Source: Vanilla planifolia (Eukaryota; Streptophyta; Magnoliopsida; Asparagales; Orchidaceae). From it: DNA of 64,000 nt. The stretch is from assembly GCA_023846275.1 (NCBI GenBank), contig JAIUJO010000147.1, positions 1,125,471-1,189,470 of the forward strand. Reading direction: 5' to 3'. Below, piece after piece: positions 40,021 to 57,200 of this stretch. Below the pieces are notes generated by a model. The model did no database searches. It was not told the DNA's origin and saw only the letters and a list, made by a program, of their open reading frames with translations. The first letter of the stretch is position 1; each line of letters starts with the position of its first letter. The position numbers and the translations under genes were made by a program.

Positions 40021-43000
40021 AATGCACACATGGATGCACACATGATCACATATGAACATAGTCAAGCACACACATGCCTACATATATGTACACACACAAA
40101 AATATACACACATGTGCACTCACACATGCTCATACACCAACATGCACACATGCCCACAGACTGGCCCACACTCACTCCAATATGCAAAGACAAATTCACA
40201 CTCATCCAACTACACATGCAGACACACAAAGACATGCACATATACACACATGCACACACATTCACACACAAAATATAGATGCATGTACCCACACACTCAT
40301 AACATGCACACACATAGACAAAGGCAAAAATGCTCATATGCACCCACGTAAACACACACATATGCACTTTAGCAGACATGCACATGCACACTCACACTCA
40401 TGCACACTCACATGTATAAGCTCACAGACATGAACACCCATGTGCACATAGACATACACGTGCATGCACACACACACACATGCATAATGATGTGCACAAA
40501 AAAATTCTCACACATGTGTGCACATGCACATAACAAATAAGAGCACCCACACAAGCACACACAAATACTTAAGCCTGTAGACACATTTGCACACAAACAA
40601 ACATACACACACACACACACATAGACATGCACATGCATCCATGCCTAAACACATAAATACACACGTGCATACATGCACAAATAGAAACAAATGTGAACAC
40701 ACATACATGTGTACATACACATGCATTTACACACACGCACATATAAACAAAAAAATGCATACATGCACACATACACGTAGGCACGCATGCACACACATGT
40801 GCAAGCTCACCCACATGCACACAAACTTACTACAGACATGCACACACACCCTTGCACAAACACACACATACTTGCCCAAACATTGACACATGCACATACA
40901 TGAATATAGGTATACATAGAAACATATGTAAAGAGGCACAAGAAACTACACAAACATACTCATATACACACACATACACCCACACACACACACATGCACA
41001 AATGCATATACATGTAAAAATAAATGCACATATACTAGCATACACATGCACAGACATACACATATGCCCATATACACACACACACACAAAAACATAAGTG
41101 CAAGCACTCAAAACCACACATCCACATACACATGTATGCACACATGCACACACATGCACACTTCTACACATAGAGACATGTGCACATAGACACATTTATA
41201 CATAAATACATCCACACTCACACACACACACACAGAAACATGCGTATAATCACACACATGCAAACACACACTAACACTCTTGTGCACATATACTAACACA
41301 CAACACATGCACATGTATGCGCACACACACATGAGTGCATGCGCACAAGCACACATGTACTTGTCCACTCACACATAGGCACATTTAAAAATATAAATGC
41401 GTACACACACATACATCGACTCGCACACACACACATGCATACAATAAACAAACATAGTAATGCAAAAATGCACAGATGCACACAAACACACACATGCATA
41501 CATGCACAAATATGCACACACACACACAATTATACACACACATGCACCCACGCACAAACATGCACACACATGCACCTGAATTCGTACACCCATATACACA
41601 CAGGCTTGTGCACATGCATGCACACACACATGCACACAAAAGTGCACATCTGCATACACACTCACACACAAGTAGATGCAGCACTTGTATGCCCACATAG
41701 ACAATCACACGTGCACAAAGACACATACACATGCACAAATGTACTAAAAAACATTGATGAATACACACACACATGCATGAACTCAAGCATGCTCACGCAC
41801 ACGCACAAACTCACACAAACATGCAAACACACACACACACATATGCACACCAACACACCGATGCACACACACACACACGTACACACATGCACATACACTC
41901 GCATAGGCACATACATGCACACTCATGCACAAATACACTCACATATAGGCATGCATATACACGTGCATGCGTATCTATATATGCACATATGAACAAATGC
42001 ACATATGCAATAATGCACACATACACACACAAGCTCACATGCATGCACCAGAACACTCTAAATCCCACACAAATACACAACGAAATGTGCATGCTCTCAC
42101 ACATGCACTCACATACACACTCACACATGTTCACATGCACACACAAATGCACCCATATGCATATACCCGCAAACACATTTACACACCTGCTCAAATACAC
42201 TTACACATTCCCAAACAAACATGCCTAGACACACAGGCACTCATGCATGTATGCATATAGAAACACACACATGAACATAACCATACACATGCACACACAC
42301 ACACACATATGTACATGCACCTATGCACTCACATGCACATGCACGCAAACACATGCATGCACACACAGGTGCATGACCATGCAAACACATGCATACACAT
42401 GAACACAAACACACACACACACACACACAAAGGAATGCAAATGCACACACACACACACATGCATGACCAGACAAACATGCACACAAACATAAACCTGCAT
42501 GGAAATATGCACATGCAAATATGCACACATACACATATACCTACAAGCACAGATATAAAAACATGCTTACATATGCACATGCACAAATAAATGTACTCCC
42601 ACACACATATAAGGACACATAAACATGCGCACATATATGCACAAGCCCAAACAAACAAACGTGTCTACAAATATGCACTTATGCCCACACATAGAGACAT
42701 GCACAGACACTCACACACACATATGCACATGCACATATAAACATGCACACACAGACATAAACACACGTAGACACTAACGCACACACACACATTGGAACAC
42801 ACATATGCACATGCACACATGCATGCATGCACGTATAAAGACACGTGCACACATCCACCCATACACGAGCATGCACACACATGCATGAACAAACACACAC
42901 ACACACCCGTGCACAAATGAACATACACACGCATGCATACAAGCACACACATAGACATGCACATACACACCAACATGCAGACACAAGCACACATACATGC

Positions 43001-46000
43001 ACAGGCATACATGCACACACACACGAGAATGATCATGCAAACACACTCACACACACAAGCACATACACACACAGACTCACATGCACAACCAAGCAAACAC
43101 ATGCACACTCACACACATGCATGGAAGCATGCATATGCACACATACACACAAGTGCAAATGCATGCATACATAACCTTACAAACATGATCATACACATAC
43201 AAATGCATAACCATGCACACTTGCACATACACACACACACATGTATGCATATGCACACACATTAACCTACACACACATAGAAAAACACATACAAAAGCAC
43301 AGGCATGCACACATACACGTGCATGCGCATGCACACAAGCGCACACATTTGCACACATTCAGACACACACACACACACATCATGCACAATCACATATACT
43401 CTTGCACCTACATACATGCACACATTTGCAAGCATGCACACATGCACTAACACACAAACACACACATGAAGTGACACACACATGAGCTTTAATGCACACA
43501 CATAAATACACACATGTGTGCATGGACTCACGCATGCACATAAAGTCACACACACAGGAAACCTCACATGCACCCACTCACACAGACATGCATGGACACA
43601 TGCAAGCACTCGGACCTACACAATCACATATGTACACACACATGCATGCATGCACACATACACACATGCAGACACATGTACATGCACACATATATGCACT
43701 CACAAACAAACACACATGCACATGCACAGTTGCAAGTATGGACACACACATATGCACATACACACAACACACATGCACATGCACACAACACACGTGAACA
43801 AGCACACACACTCACACTTGCAGAAAAGTATACACACCCACACACATTCACTTGCATACAACCTGACACACACATACACATACATAGATACACAAATGCA
43901 CACACATGAGTGTACACACACATGCACACAAGTATGAACAGACACACATAGACACATGCAAGCATGCTTGCACAACCACACACTCTCGTATACACATATA
44001 TACACATACACACACTTATACATACACAAATCCACACATTCATGCATGTACACATATGCACATGCATAGACACGTAGATACAAATATATGCACACAAACA
44101 CGCACACATACATGCATATGCGCAAGCACACATGCACATGTAGACACACATGCCCAATCACACCCTTGAACACACGCACATGAACATACAAACAACCACC
44201 CACACATACACATGTCCTCGCATGCACACAACCAAAGAAGAACTAACGCACACACGCACACATACTCACACAAACACTCATATGCATCCACATACATGAA
44301 TACACATACACATGCACACATATGTGCATGTGTGCACGTAAACACGCATACACATTTGTACACAGGTCCACAAATGCATGCACATGAACACACATGCAAA
44401 CCCACACACACAAACATCGATGAACACATGCACGTGCAGGCAGGCACACACACACATACCAACAAGCATTTGCACAACAACATATTTATGCATGCACATA
44501 CCATAGCACACACATATGCACAAACATAAACACACAGGCACATAAAAATATACACACATATGTACAAGAATACACATGTAATAACAACCACAAGCACACA
44601 TACATGTATAAACATACCTGCATGTATACTTACACACGTGCTCAAGCACTCTCATACACTCATGCACACATTGGCACACAGCTACACTGACACGCATGCT
44701 CACACACACTCTCACATGTGTACATACTTATACACAATCTCAGACAAACGAACATGCATGCATAATCCACACGCACTCACATGCACCTACATGCATATGA
44801 ATGCACACACACATGCACACGCACAAGCACATACACATACGCTTGCTCACTTACCCACACACACACACATGCACACACGCACATGCACAAACACATTTGC
44901 ACACACATAAGATTACATCTACAAGCACATAAATAGACAAACACAAATGCAGAAGCACATAGAAACACATGTACATGAACACACACTCATAAGTAGATCC
45001 ATATGCACACACAAAACAACATGTGCATATGCACACACTTGCACACCTACACACATATGCTCACATATATCCACAAACATGCACAAGCACATGCACACAC
45101 ATCCATGCATGCTCACGTACACACATGCATACACACACAAGTGCACACATGGATGCACACACATAGACACATACATGTACACACATGCACACAACTTTGT
45201 GCATCACACACACAAACATAGACACAAGCACACAAACACATTGCACAAATACACACTCACAAATAGACATGCACAAGCATGCTTACAGACTCACACAGCA
45301 TGCACACATGTAGTCACCCACACACGTACACAGGCAAGAACACACACACATAGGTACATTAACAAACACAAACATGCACATACACTCGATTATAGACATG
45401 ACACACACACACATACAAACAAATATGTACATGCATACATACTCACATGCACCCAAAAGGCACAGATGAATACAAGAACATGCATATGCATGCAAATACA
45501 TGAACAAGCACATGCACAAGAACAAAGACATGTACTAAGATATGCATATGCATGCACATGCACACACGCATACACATATATATGCACACAAGCACTCATG
45601 GACACACAGACATGGACATACACTCGTGTACACACCAATATGCACAACACATGCACACTCTTATGCACTTGCACGAACAAAAAAATGCACACACACATAT
45701 GTAGACATGCACACAAACACACACATGCATACAAATATGGATGCAAGCATATGCACAATGACATACACAACAAATAGACCCACACATGCACATAGACACA
45801 CATGCACACACATACATGCACATAAACATACATAGAAATATATGCACACACACGCACACAAACACCCTCATATGCACATGCATACGAACATGCACACACA
45901 AACACACGCATGAGCACACCCACACTCACCCTCATATGCACAAAAACACACATGCATGCACAAAAACACACATACACACATAGTACACATAGACCCACAC

Positions 46001-47719
46001 ACCCTTACGCACACCAACACATGCACACTCACATGCACACACACACACCAAACCATGCTCTCACACATATGCACCCGCACACACAAGCATATGTAGACAT
46101 ACACACACACACATGCATATAAAAACACACACTTATGCATGCAGACACACATGTACACACATGCATGCACATACACACACATACATGTACAGATGCACAA
46201 ACACACATATAGATGCACATGCATATGCACAGATATATGTATACAAATACAAGCACCTAGGCACAAAGACATAAAAACATACACATGCATAGATATGCAC
46301 ACACAAACACATGCACACATGAACACATACATGCAAATAAATGCACACATGCACACACATATGCACACACACATGCACTCGCATGCGCACACACATACAC
46401 ACTAAAACACACATAGATGCAAACAAAAATGCATATATATATACACACACATGAACACACAAGCACATACATGCACATATACACATGCATACTCGCACAT
46501 ACACCCTCACAACACACACACACGTACGAGCGTACACACATATGCATATGCACATGCACCTACATAGACACATACGTGCTCATGCACAAACAAAAATAGA
46601 CACAAGTGCACATGCAGAAAAATATGCACCACACACACATATATATGTTGGCACATGCACACACACATGCACACATATGCATAAGCACACACACACATAG
46701 AAATGCACACATGCACAAGCACATGTTCATGCACAGATGCACACATGCATATGCACAAACACACATATACACATGCACACAATCACACACAAACATACAC
46801 AGGAATTCACACACACATACATAGGCACATGCACACATACACACTCACACATATGCATGCACATGCATGCACCCTCACACATGCACACATGCGCACACAT
46901 ACAAACAAGTGCACATGCACTCAAGCAATAATGGAGACACACACACATAAGCATATGAATATACACACACACTCATACACATGCACTCAGACACACACAT
47001 GCACACACACACAAGTGCAAAAGCACATACAAACACACATGCATGCATGCACGCACACACATACCTATGCACATGGACAGGTACACACATGTATGCACAT
47101 ACACACTTATAAATGTAATCATATGCACATAAAGACACACACATATAGGCACATACAAGTACATATAGATGCATGCATATGCACACACATAGACACACAC
47201 GAACATACATGCATGCACAGATGCACACATAATACACACACATGTACACACATGCTCACACATGTACACACAAATGCACATGCATCAACAAAAGTTCATG
47301 CAAGCATGAATGCACACACCCACACATACACACACATGCATAGATATGTACAAACACACATACACATTAAAACCCAGATGCATATACATGCATGTGCAAA
47401 CATATACACAAGCATACCCACATGCATACATGTACAAAAACATGCACAGACATCCATACACATGCATGCATAGATGAAAATTTGCACACACATAAACATG
47501 CATGTACACACTTGTATATGTGCATGTACACACACATACATACACACATACAGACACACACATGCACACACACACATGCTTAGACACATGCACGTGCACA
47601 CACACACCTACAAAAACATACACAAACGTGCAAACACATGCATGCCCATGCCCTCGCACAAACACACACATGCACTTGCACAAACACTTATGCACACACA
47701 CCCACACAAGCACAAACAC

Positions 47720-47773
47720 AAATGCATAAACATTCACATACATACTCACACACAAATGCATAAACATTCACAA
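47720..47773 (+). repeat. Short direct repeat inside the CA array
   Basis: The word 'aaatgcataaacattcaca' occurs twice with a start-to-start distance of about 34 bp. This is another small, recent duplication in an otherwise degenerate array. Confidence 0.85.
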
Positions 47774-50700
47774 CGATCACAGATAGACAAACACATAAGA
47801 AAATTAACACACAAATAGACATGCAGATGGACACTCATGCAAACACATATACACACACACTCTCACATGCACTCACACAGATATGCATAAACACATGCAC
47901 ACACACAAACAAACATACATACTCCTAGATAAGCATGTACATAGACATGCATACAAAGACAAAAGCATATACACGATAAAATACACACAAATTGACTTAT
48001 ACACATACACACAGATACACTTGCACTCACACATGCACACAAACACACACAACAATCTTGCATGCACACATGTGCACAAATACTTGAACACATATGCACA
48101 TGCACATGCACCCACACACTCTCATGTCCATGCACACACATGGACACACACACATACACACATGCACATATACATATACAAATGAATATACATACACACA
48201 TGTATGCCCTAATAAACATACACACACATGCACTCACAACCAAACACAGATGCACATGTAGATATTTACACACACATACACATGCACATGTAGGCATACA
48301 CACAAACACACTCGAAAAGCCTGTGCATATACACACAGATACACATGTACACACACACACATACACACACCCATGCACACACACACATGCATTCACATGC
48401 ACACACACACATAGATACATACACACATGTGTGCACACACACACATATGCACGAACACACATGGATGCATGCAAGCACATGCATACACACATGCACACAA
48501 ACACAGAAGTACACACACATGCACACACACATGGAAATGCACACATGCCTAAGGCACATACTCATGCAAACATGCATGCACACACACACATGCACACACA
48601 CACAAGCACACATGTGTAGATGCACAAATACACGTATGCACATGTGCATGTACACATCCACACATGGACTCATACTCACACACACTCACACTAACTTGCA
48701 CACACACACTCTCACACACGAACGCACAAGCATACGCACACACTCATATGCACATGCATAGGTAGACACATTCGCACACTCATACACAGGTATATACAAA
48801 CATGCACATACACACATTAGTAAATCGACAAATAAAAATAAGCCCACATATGCAAACGCACAAATGCACGAATGCACACACACAAATGCAAAAACACATA
48901 GACATGCATGAATGCATACACATACACACAAACGTACACATAAACCACACAATAAAGGATGCACACACACAAGCACATATGCATGCACACATAAGCACAC
49001 ACACACTTGTACTCACATGTGGGCACATAAATGCACATTGAGAAACACACATGCACACATACACAAAGAAGCACACACACACACATAGGCATGCACAAAC
49101 ACATATGAACATATACAAGAATAAACACATGCATACACACACACATGAATAATTACATGTGCACATGCAAATGCACACATGCACAAAGAACATACACATA
49201 GACACACGTACACACATACATGTACACACAAGACTTCACACCTACGTGCATGCACATTCACACACACAAACATATAAATGAACATGCACATAAATACATG
49301 CACACACATACATGCAAGAACAAGCACATACTCATGCATTAAGCCATGCACACAAGTGCACACACACACACGTGCACTCTTACGAAGATAAACACACATA
49401 AAGACATAAATAAACACGCATGCATATGGATAGACATGCACAATCAATATTGACACATCTACATAGATACTCATACACACATAAAGACACACGTGCACAA
49501 TCTAGCATATAAATACATATGCTCAAATGCAAATGCACACATGCACACACATAGATGCACACACACATATATAGACACACATAGATGCAACACACATGCA
49601 TGTTCACAAAAATGCATGCACACACATGTGTATATACACACACACATACACACAAACACACACACTTGCACATACATGCACTTGCACAAACCTGCACAAG
49701 GACTCATACATACACATGATCTTATACAAAAAAGCACATAAACATGCTCATGCACATAGACATGCACGAACATATATGCACACACATATGTGTAATGATG
49801 CATACACATACATCCACAAATACATTCCATATGCACCCTCATGCACATGTAATCACATGTACAAGTGCACACATACACACACATATGCACATGCACACAC
49901 AAATGGACAAACTTTTCACACTGGCATGCATACATGCATGGATGAGCTTGCAGACATGCTCAAAACTAAATGCACAAATACATACACATACACATGTAAA
50001 TGTACTCATACAAACATAGACATACACATGCACACATATATAAATACATAAACACACACCCATTCACACACATGCCTATGAACACCCATATACACATGCA
50101 CATACTCATGTAGACATACACACATGCACTCACAAACACACATATGCATGAACACACTCACATACACACACGTGCATGGCCACTCACACACAAAAACATC
50201 CACATGAGTGCACATACACACACACACACCCAAACACCTACACACACATGCATGCACACACTCATTTATGTATACACAAGCACATACACATGCACACAAA
50301 ACTTTGCATGCACAGAACACCTTAACATCATGCATGCACTTAAACTCACACATGCACATGTACAACACATCCATGCACACACTCAAAGGCTCATATGCCC
50401 ATGCCCACAAAGACATCAATATGCACACACACAGTCATGAACACTCATAGACACACGCAAGCACACACACATGCATGCACAAGTGAACACACTCAAATTT
50501 ACACACAAATGCACACACACACACACTCATGCATAAGCATGAACTTGCACACACATAATCATGCATACAAACACATGCACACACCCATACACATACACAC
50601 ATACTCACACATATAGATATGCACACACATTCATAGACAACATACTTGCACACACAAACATACACGTGACTGCACACACACATGCACACTTACACAAAAG

Positions 50701-53700
50701 CACACATGCACACACAGAGGAATGTAGATACACACACACACATATAAAGTAAGGAACACACACTTGTAGGAATACACACACACGTGTGCACAAACATATG
50801 CACCCCTATGCACACATACATGCTCATGCTTATGCACTTACACATATACATGCACTCATGCATGCATAGAAAAAAAAATACACTCTCACAAACATGCATA
50901 AGCACACACATCTACTCCACACACATGTACTTTACACACATGCATGCACACACAAAAAACACAAGTACCTACACTCCTAATAATGTGCATAAGCACACGC
51001 ATGCAAACACATGCACATACTTGTACACATGTATAAATACACAAACACGCACACACACATACACAAATTAATAAACACATGCAACACACAAGTATACATA
51101 TACAATGTTGCACACACATATACATGTGAATCTACACACGTGCACCTACATAAATGCCCGCATGCAAATAGAAATGCACAAAAAATCACTTGCACCTATA
51201 CACACACATGCATGCATATACACATGCATACAAACACATACACAAACACACAAACACATAGACACAGCATAGACACATACACAAATACACACATACCATG
51301 AACACACATGCACATACACTCACACATGCACACATGTGTACAAACACATGCACATGCACACACATGTGTGCACAAACACAAACACACCCATATGCATACA
51401 AACATGCATGCATATAAACACAGACACACTCACACACACATAGGTACACACATCCCTATGAATACTCACAAATATGGCACAAACACACAAAACAATACAT
51501 GTGTGCATAGACATGAACACACACACATGCATATAGACACACACTCACAAACATGCACACATAGACATATACACATGCACACATAAAGAGAAACACATTC
51601 ACAAATGCGTGTATGATCACAAACACATATACACATAGGCAAACACATGCACACTTGCACTTACATCCACATACACATGCACCAACTCACACAGACACAC
51701 ACTTAGAGAGAAACACACATGCATGTGCACACACATTGACACACACATAAATGCATGAACATATACACACATTAATGCATACACAAACATGCAAAAACAC
51801 AAGTTCATGTGAACAAGCACATAGGCCCACATGTGCATGCATCCACATACACAAAAACACACACATGCACTCACAACAACATACACATGTACACATACTC
51901 ACAGACATGCAAGAACTTATATGTGCACACATGCAAAAACCTATACATACATACAAGCATGCACACACACACACATAAATACTCACAAACTCCAATGCAC
52001 ATACAATCATATAGATATGCACACACGCATGCATAGCAACACACATATATTCACACACATAAAACATAAGGACAAACATATGCACATGAATATACATACA
52101 AACATTCACACATGCACACACAAACACATACACACAGATACACTAACATGCACCCACATGTACACTCATGCATGCACAAACATACACACACACACACACA
52201 CATACACACAACTTCACACACATACATTCACACACACATGCACACACATGCAAACATAGACGTGCACACACTTGTGTCACAAAAATGCACATGCATTTGC
52301 TCAAAATGCACATGTTGCACAAAAAAGAACATGCATACAAAAAGTCACACAAACATGTTCACACACATGCACATAGACATGCATGGAAACACCTACACAT
52401 GCACACATGCATGCATATGCATATGCACCCACACATAATTGCACTCACACACATTCTCACATGCACACACATGTACACACACACATATACATACATGCAG
52501 GCATGCACACATGTGGATGTGCATGTGGACATGTGCACACATACAAATGCATAAAACATGCACATAAGTAGGCACAAACACACACATACATGCACTTACA
52601 CATATATACATGGAAGCACATGCATACACACATGAACATCCATAGACATATTTATACGCACACATACACACACACATGCTAACATACTCAAGCATGTAGA
52701 CACACATACATACACATGCACACAAATACATGCACACACACTCACACACTCATGTACACACATGATCATGCACATACCTATTCACACTCATGCTCAAGCA
52801 CTCCCATGCATAGACACATGCTCGTTTGCACACACAAACTCATGCACACACTTATATGTAGACGCACATACACACAAGCACACGCACACATGCATACTCA
52901 TACATACATGCAAGAACACATGCACGCATGCACACACACACAAGAAAACCCATGCACATGCATACATATAGACACGTGCACACAGCACACACATGCATGC
53001 ACCGACACGTGCACACGTACACACACAAACACACACACATTCGTACACACGTAGCCATGCACACAAATGTACCAATTAGGTACATGCATAAGCATGCATA
53101 GCATGAGCACACACACATGCACACATAGACTTACACACACACACACATAATAACATACACAAAAAAAAACACAATGCACATACACACACAACACAAGCAC
53201 ACATAGGCACATGCACACACTTGCACACACACTCATACGCATGCACACACACAAACATAGACAACCACACATGCATACATGCACCCGCATAAGGACAATC
53301 AAAGACCCATGCACACACAGGCCCATGGACATACACACACATGTACACACAGTAATATGCATAGACAAGGACATGCATGCCCATGAATGCACACACACAA
53401 ATTCAAATAAATACAATAACACACTCACACATACACACACACACACACATATTCACCCAAATAGGCATGCACACATGCATGTGTGCACATCCACCTGCAC
53501 ACAAGCATAAGTACACTCATTTGCACATTCATAAAAACACATAAGCATGCAGACACATGCACACAAAAAAATGCATATGCACACACAAATAAATTCACAT
53601 ACATGTGCAAGCATACACACCCATAGAAACACATCCATGCACACTACACACATACACACAAACACATATGCATATGTATATACACGTGCATACATACACA

Positions 53701-56700
53701 CACATAAATAAAATCACACACATGCACACATACACACACATACACGCAAACATGGGCACATGTACACACACATTCACGCACATGCACACACACGTATGTA
53801 TATTCACGTACATGCACATGCACGCACACACACACACATGCACACATGCATGATGCACACACACACACACACACACATGCATGCACACCAACACATGCAC
53901 ACACACACATATGCAGACATGCACATGTACACAAACACACACACATAGGTGCACACACCCACATATACTGACAAACTTTGACACACACACTCATGCCTAC
54001 ATATGGTTACACAAACTCACACACATGCACATATGCACAAAAGCACATATGCACACAAGAACACATGCACAAAGACACCATGTATGCACTTACACACATA
54101 TTCACACATGTGTTCATGTACACAGACACACACAAACAAGCATGCACACAACACATGCAAACTCACTCATGTAGATATGCACACATGCACATGCACAAAC
54201 ACTAATGCATAAAGACATTCACACACACTTAAATAAACACACACATGCACCCACACATGTATGCACAGTCACACACAAACACACACTCATGAACACATAT
54301 GCACACACATGCACACATGGATGCACACATACATGTATAATCACATACACATGCACAAGCACACACACACCCAAATGCACAAACCCACACTTGTGTGTAC
54401 ACACACATACACATGTGTGGAGAAGCATTACCCCACACACACATGCATGTATGATTGCACACACACACACACACACGAGCATACACCCCCCACACATGCA
54501 TGTACATACAACATGTATGCACATACACAAACAAATCCACTCAAAAAACTCACACACATGCAAACACATGCACATAAATACATAAGCATACATACCTGTA
54601 CACACAAGCACTCATGTACACACATGCAACCACACATAGACATATGCACAAAAACACAAACACAAATAAGAACACGTACACACACACAAGTGCACACACA
54701 CACATGCAAACACACATTAACAAACACACATGCACATTTGCATATGCACTTGCACACACACACACAACATATACATGCACATACACACAGGACATAAATA
54801 TGTGCACACACACATAGACACACATGCACACACATGCACACATGAATACACATGCATGCATACACACACCTTCACATATGCACACATGGACAAGAATGCA
54901 CACATAGATATACACTTTCACAAACTCACAAAAAAACACAATCACACACACATACAAGTACACACACCCACACACACAAACCTACACATACACACGAACC
55001 CACAAAGTCACACACAAACACCCACACACACACACACACATACACATAGTGTATAGGCACACAAACATACACACACATATCGAAATGCACATGCAGACAC
55101 ACATACACACAAAAAAAACACATACATGCATAAAGTCAAGTATGTGCATGAAGACACATGAACATGCACTTGAAGATACATGGACACTCGCTCACACAAG
55201 AGCACATGCACATACATGCATGCATAAAAAGACTGGCACACATGCATACAGATCCTCATATGCATTCATAAACACATGCACATAAGTTTGCATGCACATG
55301 TGCGCAACCCACCACACATGCACATTCACACTCATAACTTGCACATTGTTAAATGCATGCAATCACAAACATACATGCAAATACATGCATAGACATGCAA
55401 GCACACACACACATATGCACACACACATAGGTACACATAAGCACACAAATGCAAATAAGCATACACATGCATATGCACACACATGCATGCATGCACACAT
55501 TAACACACAAATACACACACGTATGCATGCACATAGATGCATTCACACACACACAATTCATGCATGTAATCACACATACACAAACATACAAACACTCGCA
55601 AATAAGCATGCACGAACACATACATGCACACATGTAGCCATGTAGATACAAGTGCTTTCACACACACACAACATGTAGGAACTTGCAAAGGCACACACAC
55701 ATGATCAAACATAGGCACAGACACATGCACATACAAATGCATGCACACGCATAAACAACTCTTGCACTTGCACTTGCTTTAACAAACACACCCAATCATA
55801 AACATGAACACACTCATATAAACACTAACACACACACACAAGCATGCACATGCACATGAGCACTCCCATGCACACACAAGCACAAACACATGCATGTCTA
55901 TGCACAAAAACACACACTTGCACTTACCAGGATACACACATGCACACCCATGTTTAGACACACATACATGCATGCACAAAAAGGTGAATATACACTCATG
56001 CATAGATGCACATAAATACACATGCCCACACACGCATCCACATGCACAAGCATGTACTATGCACACGCAAATGCATACACACAAATATGTGTTGACGCTT
56101 GCACATAAGCATAAACACACAAACAAACATTCATGAATGCATGTACACACATACATACACATGTGCAAGCACAAACACTTGCACACACACATGCACAAAA
56201 ATAAAGACACGCACACACACACACACAGATACACATAGACACCCAAATGCATATATGAACATGCACACACACACATGAACACATACATGTAAACATACAC
56301 ACATGCTAATAAATAAATATGCATGCATACACATACACACACACACACATACAGTCACATTCATGCACAAACATGCATGCACGTACACACAAACACAAAC
56401 ACACCCTCACACACAAGTATGCAAACATGCACACACATGCATGTAAACATGCACACACACACACAAACATCCAAAAACATGCTCAAACACACACATGCAC
56501 AAATGCATACACAAATACACGCACACACAAGCTCCTATCACACATGCACAGACACCCACAAAAACCCATACCCATGCACACATCAAAATGCACATGCACG
56601 GATATATGCACAAACAAACAAACTAGCATATGCTCAGGCATACACATGTGTACACACACATACACAAACACATATACAACTATACACACATGTGCACATA

Positions 56701-57160
56701 CACACTTGCATAAACACACTGCACACATAAATATGCATGCACACACACACTCACAAACATACACATTCACACTCAGACAACCACACACGCAAGACATCTG
56801 CATAAGTACACATGTGCACATGTAAATACACAAAGACCTACACATGCCAACACTCATAAATATGCACAAACACTTGCTTAGATACACACATTTCGATGCA
56901 CACACACATAAATATGTATACAAACATGCATGCATATGTGCATACACACAAGCACAGATACATGCAAATTTACACATGCTCGCACATGTGCATACAAACA
57001 AGCACACATACATGCATGAGCACATAAGCACACACATACATGCAAACACATGCACACACACATATACACACACACATATGTTCTTGTATGCACACACATG
57101 CACACAAACAAATACACACACAAGCACCCACTCACACCTACACTCTCAAACACACACATG

Positions 57161-57200
57161 TGCATGAGTGCACACACATGTGCATGAGTGCACACACATA
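57161..57200 (+). repeat. 20-bp perfect tandem duplication inside the CA array
   Basis: The unit 'tgcatgagtgcacacacatg' occurs twice head to tail; the only difference is the last base of copy 2. Such a near-perfect copy of a complex unit shows recent local duplication. Confidence 0.9.
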
